A stretch of 64,000 bases of DNA from Pyxicephalus adspersus (taxonomy: Eukaryota; Chordata; Amphibia; Anura; Pyxicephalidae): assembly GCF_032062135.1 (NCBI RefSeq), contig NC_092858.1, positions 170,111,889 to 170,175,888 of the forward strand, written 5' to 3'. This document shows, piece after piece, positions 35,873 through 47,400 of this stretch. The first letter of the stretch is position 1; each line of letters starts with the position of its first letter. Below the pieces are notes generated by a model that saw nothing but the letters and a program-made list of their open reading frames with translations, was not told the DNA's origin and made no database searches. The position numbers and the translations under genes are program-made.

Positions 35873-37828
35873 ATTGTATTTATAATGTATTTTACACATA
35901 CAGCCATGATAAAAAGAAAGTAAACCCTCTTTTCATTATAGGGTTTTGAAAATTTAGATGACAGGACTTCTCAAAAATTTTGCAGGTTTTTGCCCATTTG
36001 AGCTGCTGATACCTTTTACTTCTGCACAGCTCTGAATGTTGTTGGAGTTTAGTTCTTCAAGTTCTTCTATGTATGGGTATTTTAAATCATTTAAGTTTTT
36101 TTGTGTGCAAAATATGTAAACACAGGGTAAGTCATGGGTGACCAGCCACGCATTATCCAACCTGCCCTCTAGTATAACCTAGTATAACTGCCAGAAACAA
36201 TGTGCCCAGTAAATATTAATGTTTCTTTCACATCTGCCATCCGTTACTCTAAAGTTGAATTATCAAATGTTGATGCTGCTTCTGCTGTCCATGGGGGTCA
36301 GTCGTTATCAGGACAGGAATTTTGTGCTACAGGTCTATAGAAAGGGCCACATTTTCCTTCTTGTACTTCTCCTACTTCTCATCCTCCATCAACTTGTGAA
36401 AAGGTGAAAATCAAATATTGCTGCTACCACTTCTGCTGCTAGTGTTGCTTATCGGAGTCAGTCATCATTAAGAATTTTTACTTTGCTTGTTGGATTTTCT
36501 ATTCATTTTATACTAAATACTCTGCTATTTTATCTTGAAGTCAGCCTGTTTTTACCAAATGCAAACTACACCATTAGATGTGAACAGATGTTGTTTGCAA
36601 CAATGAAAGTATGGAAAGCAAGGGTATTGTTCTATCTCCCTTTACCTTTCTGGTTAGTTAGCCACTGCAGTTCTGTAATAAAAGTATTCTTTATAGGCAC
36701 ATTGATCTCATTATGAGCAATTGGTGTAAAGAGTGTTTTCCACCTGATATTGTGAATACTTCATTTCACTGAGACACACTTTTTTTAAAACCAGACCTGG
36801 TGCCCCACCAACAATTGACTGGCTGCAGCAATTAGCCATAATAGCTCAGCCCATCTCCTTTTTCCAATGGCCCACCAATTCCCTGGCCATGACAGGCAGG
36901 GCTCATTTCATCATTGTTTGCCTTCATTCAGCCAATAATACAAGAGACAGCTGAGGATAGTTGTTCTCGACTACCCCCTTGGAGGATTGCAAAGCAGCTG
37001 ACTATGGATCAATCAGTATGACACATTCTATTTGGACATTACTGGACCCTAATGCACAGGGAAAGTCAAATATATCAACTCCTGATTGTTTGTTACAGTA
37101 GTTTATTTTACACTGTCAATATTTTTTGTTGTTCAAAAAATTCAAACAATGTACCCCCATTGAATTTACATGGCAAATGTGTAATTTGTTTGACTTTCTG
37201 TATTGTACTCTTTTTATTGTTAAGTTTTTTTCAATTCTTTTTCCACTAAAGAGAAAAATCACAAGCAACTATATAAATTTTTAATTGAAACTATATGGTC
37301 AAATATTTTTGGATATATACCATCACACCTAATATGGTGCACAAAGTATCCCTAGTAAAGTAAAGTACCCCTCTAAATTATTAACGTAGATGTCGTTTTG
37401 AAAAATAATGGATATTTTATAAATTAGAATTGATTTGGCTTTATTATGGGATTACCAAAAACTCACATATTTGTAATGGTCAGGTGTCTACAAACTTGCC
37501 ATAGAGTATATGTACTTTTTTATTTTTTTGTAACCAAAAACATGCTTAGTAGACATGGCTGTAGCAGCTGTTCATATTGCTGTGATTCATGGGGTTTTTC
37601 AGTTTTTCAGAGGATGAAACGGGATGGAACAATGTGATGATACCATGTAAATGTTACATAAACCAAACATTGTAAAATTTTCTATTATAGATGTATGGTT
37701 TTAACTTGACCAAAATTATTTTTTATAGAAACAAGTCTTAAGATGTAGACAAAATATTTTAATATTATTTTTAATATTAACAATTCAGTTTAGGCCATCC
37801 ACAGTCAAAAAAATCATCATTTCTTATG
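35873..37828. other. DNA downstream of M3, nothing coding recognised
   Basis: Short open frames occur but none shows family features. About 37310-37640 resembles the DNA 3' of M4 (43660-43860) and of M5 (59050-59260), marking the same intergenic spacer. Confidence 0.5.
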
Positions 37829-39262
37829 TTACAAACTGTTTTCCTTCTGGGTACAGGTGGCACAAGGTTCAATTTGTCTGTTCTAGAAAGACAGGGGCAA
37901 TAGGGTTATAAAATGGCTTTATACATACATGTTAAATTCGATGTTACTGGTATTTAATGTACAAATATATTTGAATAAATAGGCTGAAACCACTGGATCA
38001 TCCAAAAGTGTCTAGCTTTACTGAATAGCAGCATATGCACTGCTTTCAATAATCTGTTGATAAGTTGCTTAAAGTGGAATTGGGGTTTCTCTTTCAAAAT
38101 TTGGGATCAGGCAGGGCTTTATTGTAGAAAGGGACAGGCAAAGTCTCTTCTGCAATAAAACATACATAGGTAGACAAGAGATCTGATGCACCCCAGCCTA
38201 ATTTGAAAATCATGCACTTGTATTTTTACATTAGCTCGTAATTTTACATTGACAATAATAAGTTTTCCACATACCTCTGCAAAACTGTCCTCTCCTTGCT
38301 GGTGAGATGGGTTTGGTGGCATTTTGGAGCATGTTCTGAATAAGAGCTGAAATAAATAAATAAAAGCTGAAAAATGAAGTTCTGTTCTCTTAGGCAATGT
38401 TCTTTAAGAGTGAGATACTGAATGCTAATATTCAAGGCTTGGACCTCTTTGGTAAACAATGCCAACCTCCCCACTATCTCCCCCGCCAAACACTACAGAA
38501 CCTGTCAAATTAAAGCCACAGAAAATGTCACTGTCACCATGGGAATTTTTTCTGGCGAACTTGCAGCTCACTAAGGATCCTGTTACTTATGACATGGCCA
38601 ATATTTTGTCCTCTATACTATTATATTATAACGTTATATTATTTTTTCCTCTAAAATGCCTTTAGAAAACAAAAATAAGATTAGAAATTAAAAAAAGATT
38701 AGAAAAAAACACATCTTAGTAACAAGTGAAAATAAAGCAGTAGAAGCTTTCCACATATTGGACATATTGTCCATCATCAAAAAAATTCAGCCCTAGAGAA
38801 GGTGAGTAAATGGAGCATAGAAGAACGCTGGCATTACTGGGCAAACAGGGTGCAGGCTAGGAAAGGGTTCATTTAGTCTCGGGAGTTGGTGAGAGTGGCA
38901 TTAAATGTGAAGAAGTGGATAAAAGGTCAGGACCAGGAAGTGAGAGGTCATTAGTAGTGTTGATGTTCGAATTCTGGTTGTCCCTATATTCGACCCGAAT
39001 ATGGCTGTTCGAATTCGGGTATACCCGAACCGAATTTTGCTGCATTCGACAGCAAAAATTCGGGAGAAAAAAAAATTTTTTTTTTTCCTAAATTATTTAT
39101 TATGTGTTTTTTATTTTAAACTTTTTTTATTTTTTACAGGTTATCCGACAATGACATTATGAATCATAATGTCATTGTGGGATTCCTGGACCGTGGGAAC
39201 TGTGCGGTCACAGTTAATTGAAAGCAGGTGCCTTCAATTAGCTGTAACCGCAGGCAATAGGA

Positions 39263-39413
39263 NNNNNNNNNNNNNNNNNNNNNNNNNNNNNNNNNNNNNN
39301 NNNNNNNNNNNNNNNNNNNNNNNNNNNNNNNNNNNNNNNNNNNNNNNNNNNNNNNNNNNNNNNNNNNNNNNNNNNNNNNNNNNNNNNNNNNNNNNNNNNN
39401 NNNNNNNNNNNNN
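39263..39413. other. Assembly gap (151 N)
   Basis: A run of N lies just 3' of the M3 membrane exon in a palindromic repeat. Foldback sequence on either side probably caused the assembly break. Confidence 0.99.
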
Positions 39414-40109
39414 TAAAGCTCCGCTGATTGCTCTGCTCCCTGAGGAAAGGGAAAGCCTGATCAGCATTTCCCTTTCCTCAGCAACTCAGGGAGCAGAGCA
39501 ATCATGGGTTTTTGGGGTTGATAGGTTGCTAGATCTTTTTTTCTGCAATCATAATGATTAATGTTTGTATTTGAAGAAATACTTGACATGTTTCTGAATC
39601 CAATAATAGGATAATTCCCAGGGAAGTGAAAAGAAGTATGGTGAATCCTACACGGAACCAGAAAATGAATTCCCAGGTTCCACCTAGGAACAAAATGCAC
39701 AAAAATCATCTCATGATAATAGATTATAAAAAAAACTACAAAAAAAAAAAACAAAAACTTGCAACTACATATTTATTCTCTACTCTCCCCTCTTGCTATT
39801 GGTTGTTTTTTCTTCTTCTTGCCTCCTACCATCACCATACCTATAGTCAATCATATACTGTTTTAAGCACAAAAAATGGCACCTGCAGAAGGCACTATCT
39901 GCTAGGCTGGGGGACAGGGCAGCCCTTTTTGGACATTTTACCCCTATCAGCAGAAAAACTGGTACTGCAACAATATTGTGAAACACCTGTTACTATACTC
40001 AGCTTCTACTTTTACAAAGTCTATGGGAAAAGTGTCCTCCTGCCCATCAGACTCTGAGGAGCAGCAGCAAGTCGGAGAGAAAATGCAGTAGCATGAGACA
40101 CAAGTAACT

Positions 40110-40490
40110 GATCTGAGGGTCTGCACTGCGGTTCGCCCAGGGTTCTGTACTGAAGTCTACACTAGGAGTCTGTATAGAAGGAAGGGGGGGTCTGAACTGG
40201 TGTGTCTGTGACTGGGAGTCAATTCTGAGGCTTATCACTGGGGATCTGTGCTGAGACTTTACTAAGCATTTTCACTGGGGCTATGTACTTGGTGTCTCTA
40301 CTGAGGTCTTTTTTTGGGGGTCTGTACAGAGGTCTGCTTAAGGGTCTATACTATGGTATGTTCGGGGGTCTGCACCGGGGATCTCAGCTCAGGTCTGTCA
40401 TTTGAGTCTGTTTTGAGGCTTTTGCTGGCTACTTGTAATGGGTATCTGTACTGACCACTGTTACTGGGGATCTTTCACTGAGGGGTTGCT
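40110..40490 (-). repeat. Intronic minisatellite of M3
   Basis: Degenerate 'gggtctgtactgaggtct' units lie between the C2 and membrane exons, oriented as in the other units. Confidence 0.8.
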
Positions 40491-42130
40491 CGTCACTGCT
40501 CCTTCTCAATTTTGCCATGGGCACCTAGAGGTCTAGAAGCAGCCATGATGGAAGAAGGCATACAATAATAATGATCTCATAGGGTCAAAGGAGAAAGGAA
40601 AACCACAAAATAGGGCTTCTTATCATTAATTCATTCACCTCCTGAGCTCAAGCAATATGAGAGCTGTTATATTTTGTATGAATATATCCTGTGTAGGAAA
40701 GCTCCGCCATGACCAACAGACTTGAAGATGTAAACCAGAAACCAGAAGCAAAATAAAGCTATCAAGAACTAATTTTAACTGATCTTAAGCTTTAAATTGG
40801 AAGAAGAAAGCTTGCCTGCACTGACTAGTTTGTGGGTAAAATCTTTTTTGGTCAATTAAGTTTTGTCTTGTTCCAGATAAGAAGGAGGAAATCTACATTT
40901 ATTTGAGGGGTAGGGTGAAAACTGGTTCTCTACATACACTTACCAATTTCACTTTCTTTTTGAATGGATGAATTCCAGTGATTAGAAAATGTAGGATGAG
41001 ACACAAAACACATCACATTGGCTCCATTCTGCCGGTATGTGCTGATCATTGTCCAGGTATCATTTGATTCCCTTATTTTTGCAGTGTTTATATTCCTGGA
41101 ATGTGGGATCCAGGAGATCTTTGCAGCTGGGAATCCGCCAATGGCTTTACACTCAGGAAATCCAGAGCTGCCGACATCAAGAGACACGGAGGGCTGGACT
41201 ACACAAAAATAAAACACAGGAAAGTGTTGATGGATTATCACTACATTAATATTCATAACAGTGGGGTATCTACAGGAAAACTTTTATGCAAATTATGGCT
41301 TTTACCCCTAAGTACATCCAAAAAAGTGTGTGTGGATTCACCTAAACCTGATTGCTTCTATTTGCCCATACATGGCACATTGCCCAATTTTCTAGAAAAT
41401 TCCTTGCCCACGCAGAAGAAATTGTCATTGTCTCTATAATCCAGAAGCACTGGTTATTGTGCTAAGCTGTAGCCAATTTCATGTAAGGGAGCACATGCAA
41501 GGTGAGTATATGTAGGAGGGAGAGGGGCACTTTGCATAAGGACTGCCATTTTGCCATTAGGAATTGTGCTAAATGTGTGCAACATTTGTATTACAATGAA
41601 AGTTACAACACACCTTATACTTGTAAAATGGTTGTATAGATGAAGGTTCCCTCAGGATTTGACATTTCACAGGTATGATTTCCTCCATCAGATATCTGGG
41701 TGTCCTGGATGGTCAGTGATGTATTGGTAAGTGTAATTCTTGTACTGCAGTTGGTGAATATTTTTGATCCTCCTTTGTATAGTGCAGTATATGACAATAA
41801 ACATAAAGAATTTTTACTGTGATGAATCTTCCATATACCTCCTACTAATTGGTTTTCACGATGATCTCCACATTGCAGAACCGTAGACGTGCCTCCTCTT
41901 ACAAACACAACAGCAACATCTGAAAATTAGAAAATATGATTTCAATTAATTTATTGTGTTGAATTGAGCAGTCACATATTATTGTGTATTCCCCATTCTG
42001 AGATGTAAATATTGCTATATACCTATATATGTGAAGTATCATCCAACAGGTCTAAAAATAATTAATTCCATTCTGAGCACAAAAAATAGTAAATAGGAAC
42101 TTCTGTAAGCAGGTATTAGGAAATATTGGA

Positions 42131-42760
42131 CATTACGAGGGGGTGCCTGGCTTTGCCCCGAAAGAAGAGAGCCAGAGTTATGAAATAACAAATGTATTCC
42201 ACATTATCCCCCCTGAGACTGATGCACTATGTACAGAGTAGTTGCAGCTTTTCTGGACCGTTCAAATAAAAGTCTTTTGGTTGGGCCGCAAACCAGCACT
42301 CAGCAACATCTTTGACGATAGAAATGTCCTCAAAACATTGCCCCTTCAGGTGTTTCTTCAAATTTGGGAACAGATAATAGTCCGAAGGTGCCAGATCAGG
42401 TGAGTAGGGGGATGGTGGACCAATTCAAAACCCAGGGGGTATATGTTTGGCAGCCACAACGTTGGACGTGTACATTGTCCTGCAAAAAAAGGATTCCTCT
42501 TTCAAGGGCGTTTCATCTTAATGAAGGGGGAGTCAACTTTCAAGGGCGTTTCATCTTAATTTCCTCCTTCAGCTGGGCCAGGAGGTTAGCATGATACTGC
42601 CCGGTGATACTAGAGCCCTGAGGTAGGTAGTCCACCAACAGAATACAGTTTTTGTCCCAGAAAACGGACACCATTACTTTTTTTTTTCTGGATTCAGAAC
42701 TTCTTTGGCCACGGGGACCCGCTGTGGCCCCATTCCAGGTTTCATCCTCAGTTTTAAATA
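42131..42760 (-). mobile_element. Mariner transposase remnant
   Basis: The - strand encodes a piece of a mariner (DD34D) transposase: a QDNVHV stretch around the second Asp, then PYSPDLAPSDYYLFPNLKKH with the third Asp, and a C-terminal part ending near LQLLCT. Frameshifts and a short tandem duplication ('caagggcgtttcatcttaat' twice, about 42503-42560) show it is dead. It sits in what would be M3 intron 1. Confidence 0.8.
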
Positions 42761-42779
42761 TTCCTCATATTTAAACTGA

Positions 42780-43660
42780 TATGAAAAAAGCAAAAGAGCC
42801 AACTTTGCATGTGAAAAATGTCATCTTTTTTTGCTCAGATATTCACCGCTAATTCACAACTTGGCCATGCATATTACTTTTCCACTAATGTTTATATTTG
42901 CCTGCATGCACTATGATGTGATTAACTGAGAAAATATTAAGATCATGCACGGTGATCACATAATCACAGTCTATACTCTTGACTACTGGAACTCTCCCTA
43001 AACCTCCATAAGGGCTTCCCCTATCAAATTGTCACCAATGTTCCATCATCACAATGTTAAGGAGATGTTAAGGAAAGGTAGTTATTAACAGTTAATCATA
43101 AAGACAGACTTTTACTTCACAACTCCTGATAGTTTAAAGTTAAATAAGCTCATCAGTTTTAAGGGTGAGATAAATCTAGGGGAGATACAGGAAGAAATAT
43201 ATATATATTACTAGTTTAAAGTTAGATAGATAGATGAAGATAAGGTAGCTAAAAGCCCTACGGGCCAACTTTTACCTTGGTCTCTGGATTGTTGGGTCAT
43301 TAGAAATTTTTGGAGACAAATAGTTCTCTAGTTACTATTCCATACTCGCAGTATTAGAAATATTTGGTAATGATGGGGTCTCGTACACTGAGGGAACTAA
43401 CTGATTTATCATCCCTCCTCTTGGTAGAAAGCCAACTTTCCATTGCTGGCTTTCATCCACACCGCGGGCCATGCATTTGTTCCTAACTAAATTACGAAAT
43501 CTGTTTCATATGGAATTAATTGGGACTTCCCTACAAAGGGAGCAAAGGAGTCTGCTTCTCATTGAAACCTGGGAAAGCATTCTATCTAGTTTGAGTGAAA
43601 ACCGGCTCTATACCTAAATTTTAGCCTTACCACCTGGTGTGTTAGCTTCTGCTAGCTTTT
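42780..43660. other. Intron-1 relic of M3 and unclassified repeat
   Basis: 42780-43100 matches 53715-54240 in M4 intron 1, so it is ancestral CD200R intron DNA. 43200-43660 is unmatched, probably transposon-derived. The M3 leader exon is missing from this interval. Confidence 0.5.
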
Positions 43661-44385
43661 TCTTGCCAAACGTTTGTGGACACATGCCCATCACACCTAT
43701 TATATTACACAATGTATTCTTCCAGTAAAGTACCCCACTGAATTATTGACTCAGGTCCTTCAATACAAAGTACTGGACACATGTCCCCAGAATTATTCTG
43801 GCTTTAGAATGGGATTTTCAACAACTTGTGATGTTGCGGTGTCTACAAACTTTCCATAGAGTGTATGGACATATAATATCCATACAAAAATCTAATAATA
43901 TACTGAATTGGAGAGCACAGCAAATAGAAATGTGAACATAAGTAAGAATAAAGGAAGACATTTTTTTTATCCAAAAACCATGTTGGTAGGCAAGGCTGCA
44001 GCAGCTCATATTGCTGGGGTTCATAGGATTTTTCAATCTTATTGCAGAAATGGAAACTTGCTATAATTGTGAAAACCAGTAAGAAGCATGAGCAGGAAAA
44101 GAGTGTTTGCCATTGAAACCATTAGAAATTGTCTTCGTCTTTTGGTCACCAGACCACCGGTTCCTGTATCTCACTTCAAATGAAACAAAGGAAGTAACCC
44201 CGGGGTAATACGTTTTATTTTCAGAATCTTATGACATGGAGCAATGGGATGATACACTTTAAATGGTAAGTAAACCCAACAAAGTATTATTCTCTATTAT
44301 AGCTGTATCGTTTTGACCTGACCTAAATTATAATTTTATAGAATCAAAACCAAAGTCTGATGATGTCAGCACAATGTTTTAGTAT

Positions 44386-44484
44386 AGTTTCTTATATTTA
44401 CAATTCAGTATAGTCATTCCAAAGGCTATTATCATAATTTCATATGTTACCAAATGTGAATAGGTGGCATAAGGTTCAATTTCT
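44386..44484 (-). pseudogene. M4 last-exon relic beyond the stop
   Basis: After 'gtctttctag' the frame reads [18 protein letters not shown] and stays open for about 33 codons, to TAA. A deletion removed the usual QKEN-stop end. The TAG in the preceding exon makes it untranslated unless that exon is skipped. Confidence 0.5.
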
Positions 44485-47400
44485 TGTCTGTTCTAGAAAG
44501 ACAGAGACAATAGGTTATACAATGGCTTTATAATTGCAACATTGTAACCAACACATTATACATATTCCTGAATCAACATAATGTCACTGTGAAAAACAAA
44601 CCTCACTCCATCAATGTTACTGTCATTTCATTTACAACAGTAACAATAAATAGAACGGTGGCAATATTTTCATAGACCCCCCAAACAAGAATAGTGGAGG
44701 TCCACTGGATCAGCCAGAAGCAAGATATCTAGATTGTTTGTATAGCAGCATATGCATTGCTCTCATTATTTGCAGTTTTTAGGTGGAATTGAAGTTCCTC
44801 CTAAAATTTTGGCTTTATTGTAGAAAGGGACAGACAAAGTCACTTCTGCAATAAAACATACTTACCTGCCTGATTGAAACCTGATGCAGCCTGATTTTCA
44901 AATTAGCTTGTGATTTTACATTGACATACCTCTGCAAAACTGTACTCTTCTTGCTAGAGAGATGGGTTAGGTGACATTTTCGAGCGTGTTCTGCAAATTA
45001 AAGTTAAAAAATGAATGTTTTCTAAAACGTAATATCATGAATGCTGATATGCACAGCTGGGACACCTTTGGTACTCACTCGGCAGCTTATCAGACACCAT
45101 GCCAACCCTTTGACTAACCCTTAGATAGCTGCTACCGCTCACTTAAGGACATGTTACTGGAGAAATGGCATGTTGCAAGAGAATCTATTACCTTATATAC
45201 TTAAGTATAAACCAAGATTTTTTTCCCCCTAAAATTCTATTAGAAAAAGTATGATTTATACTCGGCTCAACTAATAGAGTATATGTTTGATTTTATACTA
45301 TCGATTGTTTAAATGGCAAATTTGCTAACTAAAAACCCTTATTTAATATCTAAAAATGTATTGATTTTAAGAGTATCAAATTACATCAAACATAGGGGAA
45401 AAGAAAGTTTGTTACACACTTTACATAAGGACACATCACCATCTACTGGTGGACAACATTTATGCACAAAGACCCCCTTTATCTAGCAAGTGACCCATCA
45501 TAAACAACTCATAAATACAAAATACTTGAAAACCTTTAAAAAAAGTGGGCATAAAAATACATCGACTGGGCCCATTTTACTTTTTACCCTTAAATAATGT
45601 TTTAATAAAATACCATGAATGTATTTAAGGTAATTTTATTGGCATTTCTATTGATCACTGTTTACATGTTAGCAGAGACAGCTGCATTTTGTACTTGTGC
45701 TTATAACTAGGGGCAAAGCATTTTTCTATTAAAAATTGCCTTGGTTTATATTTTCCTACACATGGCATTGGTCACTTGTTGATATCTTCCTGTTCTTAGT
45801 AACATCTTCATGTCATATAAGTATATAGTAGAAGCTATTCTCAGGAAATATTGTCTAACACCAATAAATGATGATCAATATTTGTATTTGAAGGTATACC
45901 TGACATGTTTCGGGATCCAATAAATAATAGCCAGGGAAATGAATAGAAGTAAGGTGAATCCCACACGGATCCAGAAAAAAAATTCCCAGTCTCCACCTGC
46001 TAGACACAAAAGTGCACAATATTCAGCTCATGATAGTGGATTATCAATGACAAAATGTCCTATTTCTATAGGTTGTATTTTATTTTTGTCTCTCACTATT
46101 AGCATAAGTGGAAAAAGTAAAATTTCCAGTGTTTTAAGCACAAATATTGGTACCCTCAGATGGCATTATCTGCAGGGCAGGGGGACCAAGGAGGCCCTTT
46201 TAAGATAACATCTCCCTCTAGCCTGCAACAAACTAGAGGTACACTTGTTCCTGCACTCAACTGCTGCTATGTTAGAAACTATGGGAGGAATGTTCTTTTG
46301 TCTGTCAGACTGTGAAAGTTCCAAGCAGCAGGAGGAATTTGAATGGAAAAGCTGTAGCATCAGCTAGTAAGTGAACTGGGAGTCTGTAGCGAGTTCTGCA
46401 CTGGGGGGGTTTGTGTTGAGGTCTGCCCAGGGGTCTGTACTGAAGGGTCTACAATGGGATTCTGCATAGGAATAAGGGGGAGTTGTTCTGGAATGTCCGT
46501 CATTGGAAGTTAATACTGAGGCCTGTCACTACTGTCACTGGTTTGTCTGTACTGCCGCTATACTAAGGGGGACTGTACTGAGGCCTTTCACTTGAGAACT
46601 GCCTAGGGGTCTATATTATGGTATGATCGGGATTCTGTACGAGGGTTCTGAGCTGGATCTGTGTTGAGGTGTTTACTAGCTATCTGTAATAGGTACCTGT
46701 ACCTGAGCATTTTTACCAGGGATCTGTCACTGGGGGTTTGCACATAAATTTGTACTGGAGATCTGCAAGATGCAACTGGAGTCCACCTTGTTACTGAAAT
46801 AACTGACTTTTTATTGCTTTGGAAAGGAAGGAAGTGCGTCTTCTCAATGTTGCCATGGGCAGCTAGAAGTCTAGAAGCAGACTTGATGGAAGGCATAAAA
46901 TAATAACTATCCAATCCATTGAGTTTTTCATGGGAAAGAGGAACACTTCAAAATAGCTTCTTAACATTAATACATTTCCCTTCCCAGCTCAAACAATATG
47001 AGAGCTATTACATGTTGTATAAATATCACCTGTGTGGGAAAACTCTGCCACTAAGCTTACGCTTTAAAATGGCTTAGAGTCAAAGAATAGGAAATTATGT
47101 CTTCGCTGATTGGCTTCGTGAGTAAAATCTCTTTTGGTCAAGAAAGTGACAAGTTCTGTCCCAGTACCAGGTAGGAAGGAGGAAAGCTTAATTTATTTGT
47201 CTTGGGTGAACATTAGTTCTCATTACACAGACTTACCAATTTCACTTTTTATCTGAATGGACATATTCCAGGGATTTGTAAATGTAGGGTGAGACACAAA
47301 ACACGTCACACTGACTCCATGTATCCTGTATGTGCTGATCACTGTCCATGTATCAGTTATTTCCTTTATTTGTGCATTTATTATATTATCAGAATGTGGG

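Larger units (their letters stand above)
37829..41919 (-). pseudogene. CD200R1-like unit M3, pseudogene
   Basis: Exons are V 41614-41919, C2 40944-41198, membrane 39583-39683, juxtamembrane 38275-38335 and last 37829-37882. No leader exon was found before DNA of the M4 3' spacer begins near 43.66 kb. The V exon is well kept, but its last full codon TTA is TAA. The C2 exon is open and normal. The membrane exon has a 4-nt insertion and a weakened donor (CAA|GTATTT). The last exon reads EPCATCTQKENSL, with both motif tyrosines changed to Cys. The damage is slight, so loss looks recent. Confidence 0.75.

Noticed and set aside
38952..39262. Possible coding segment beside the N gap
   Set aside because: The sequence is palindromic repeat ('gttcgaattcgggt' type), and the predicted frames run through the N run.
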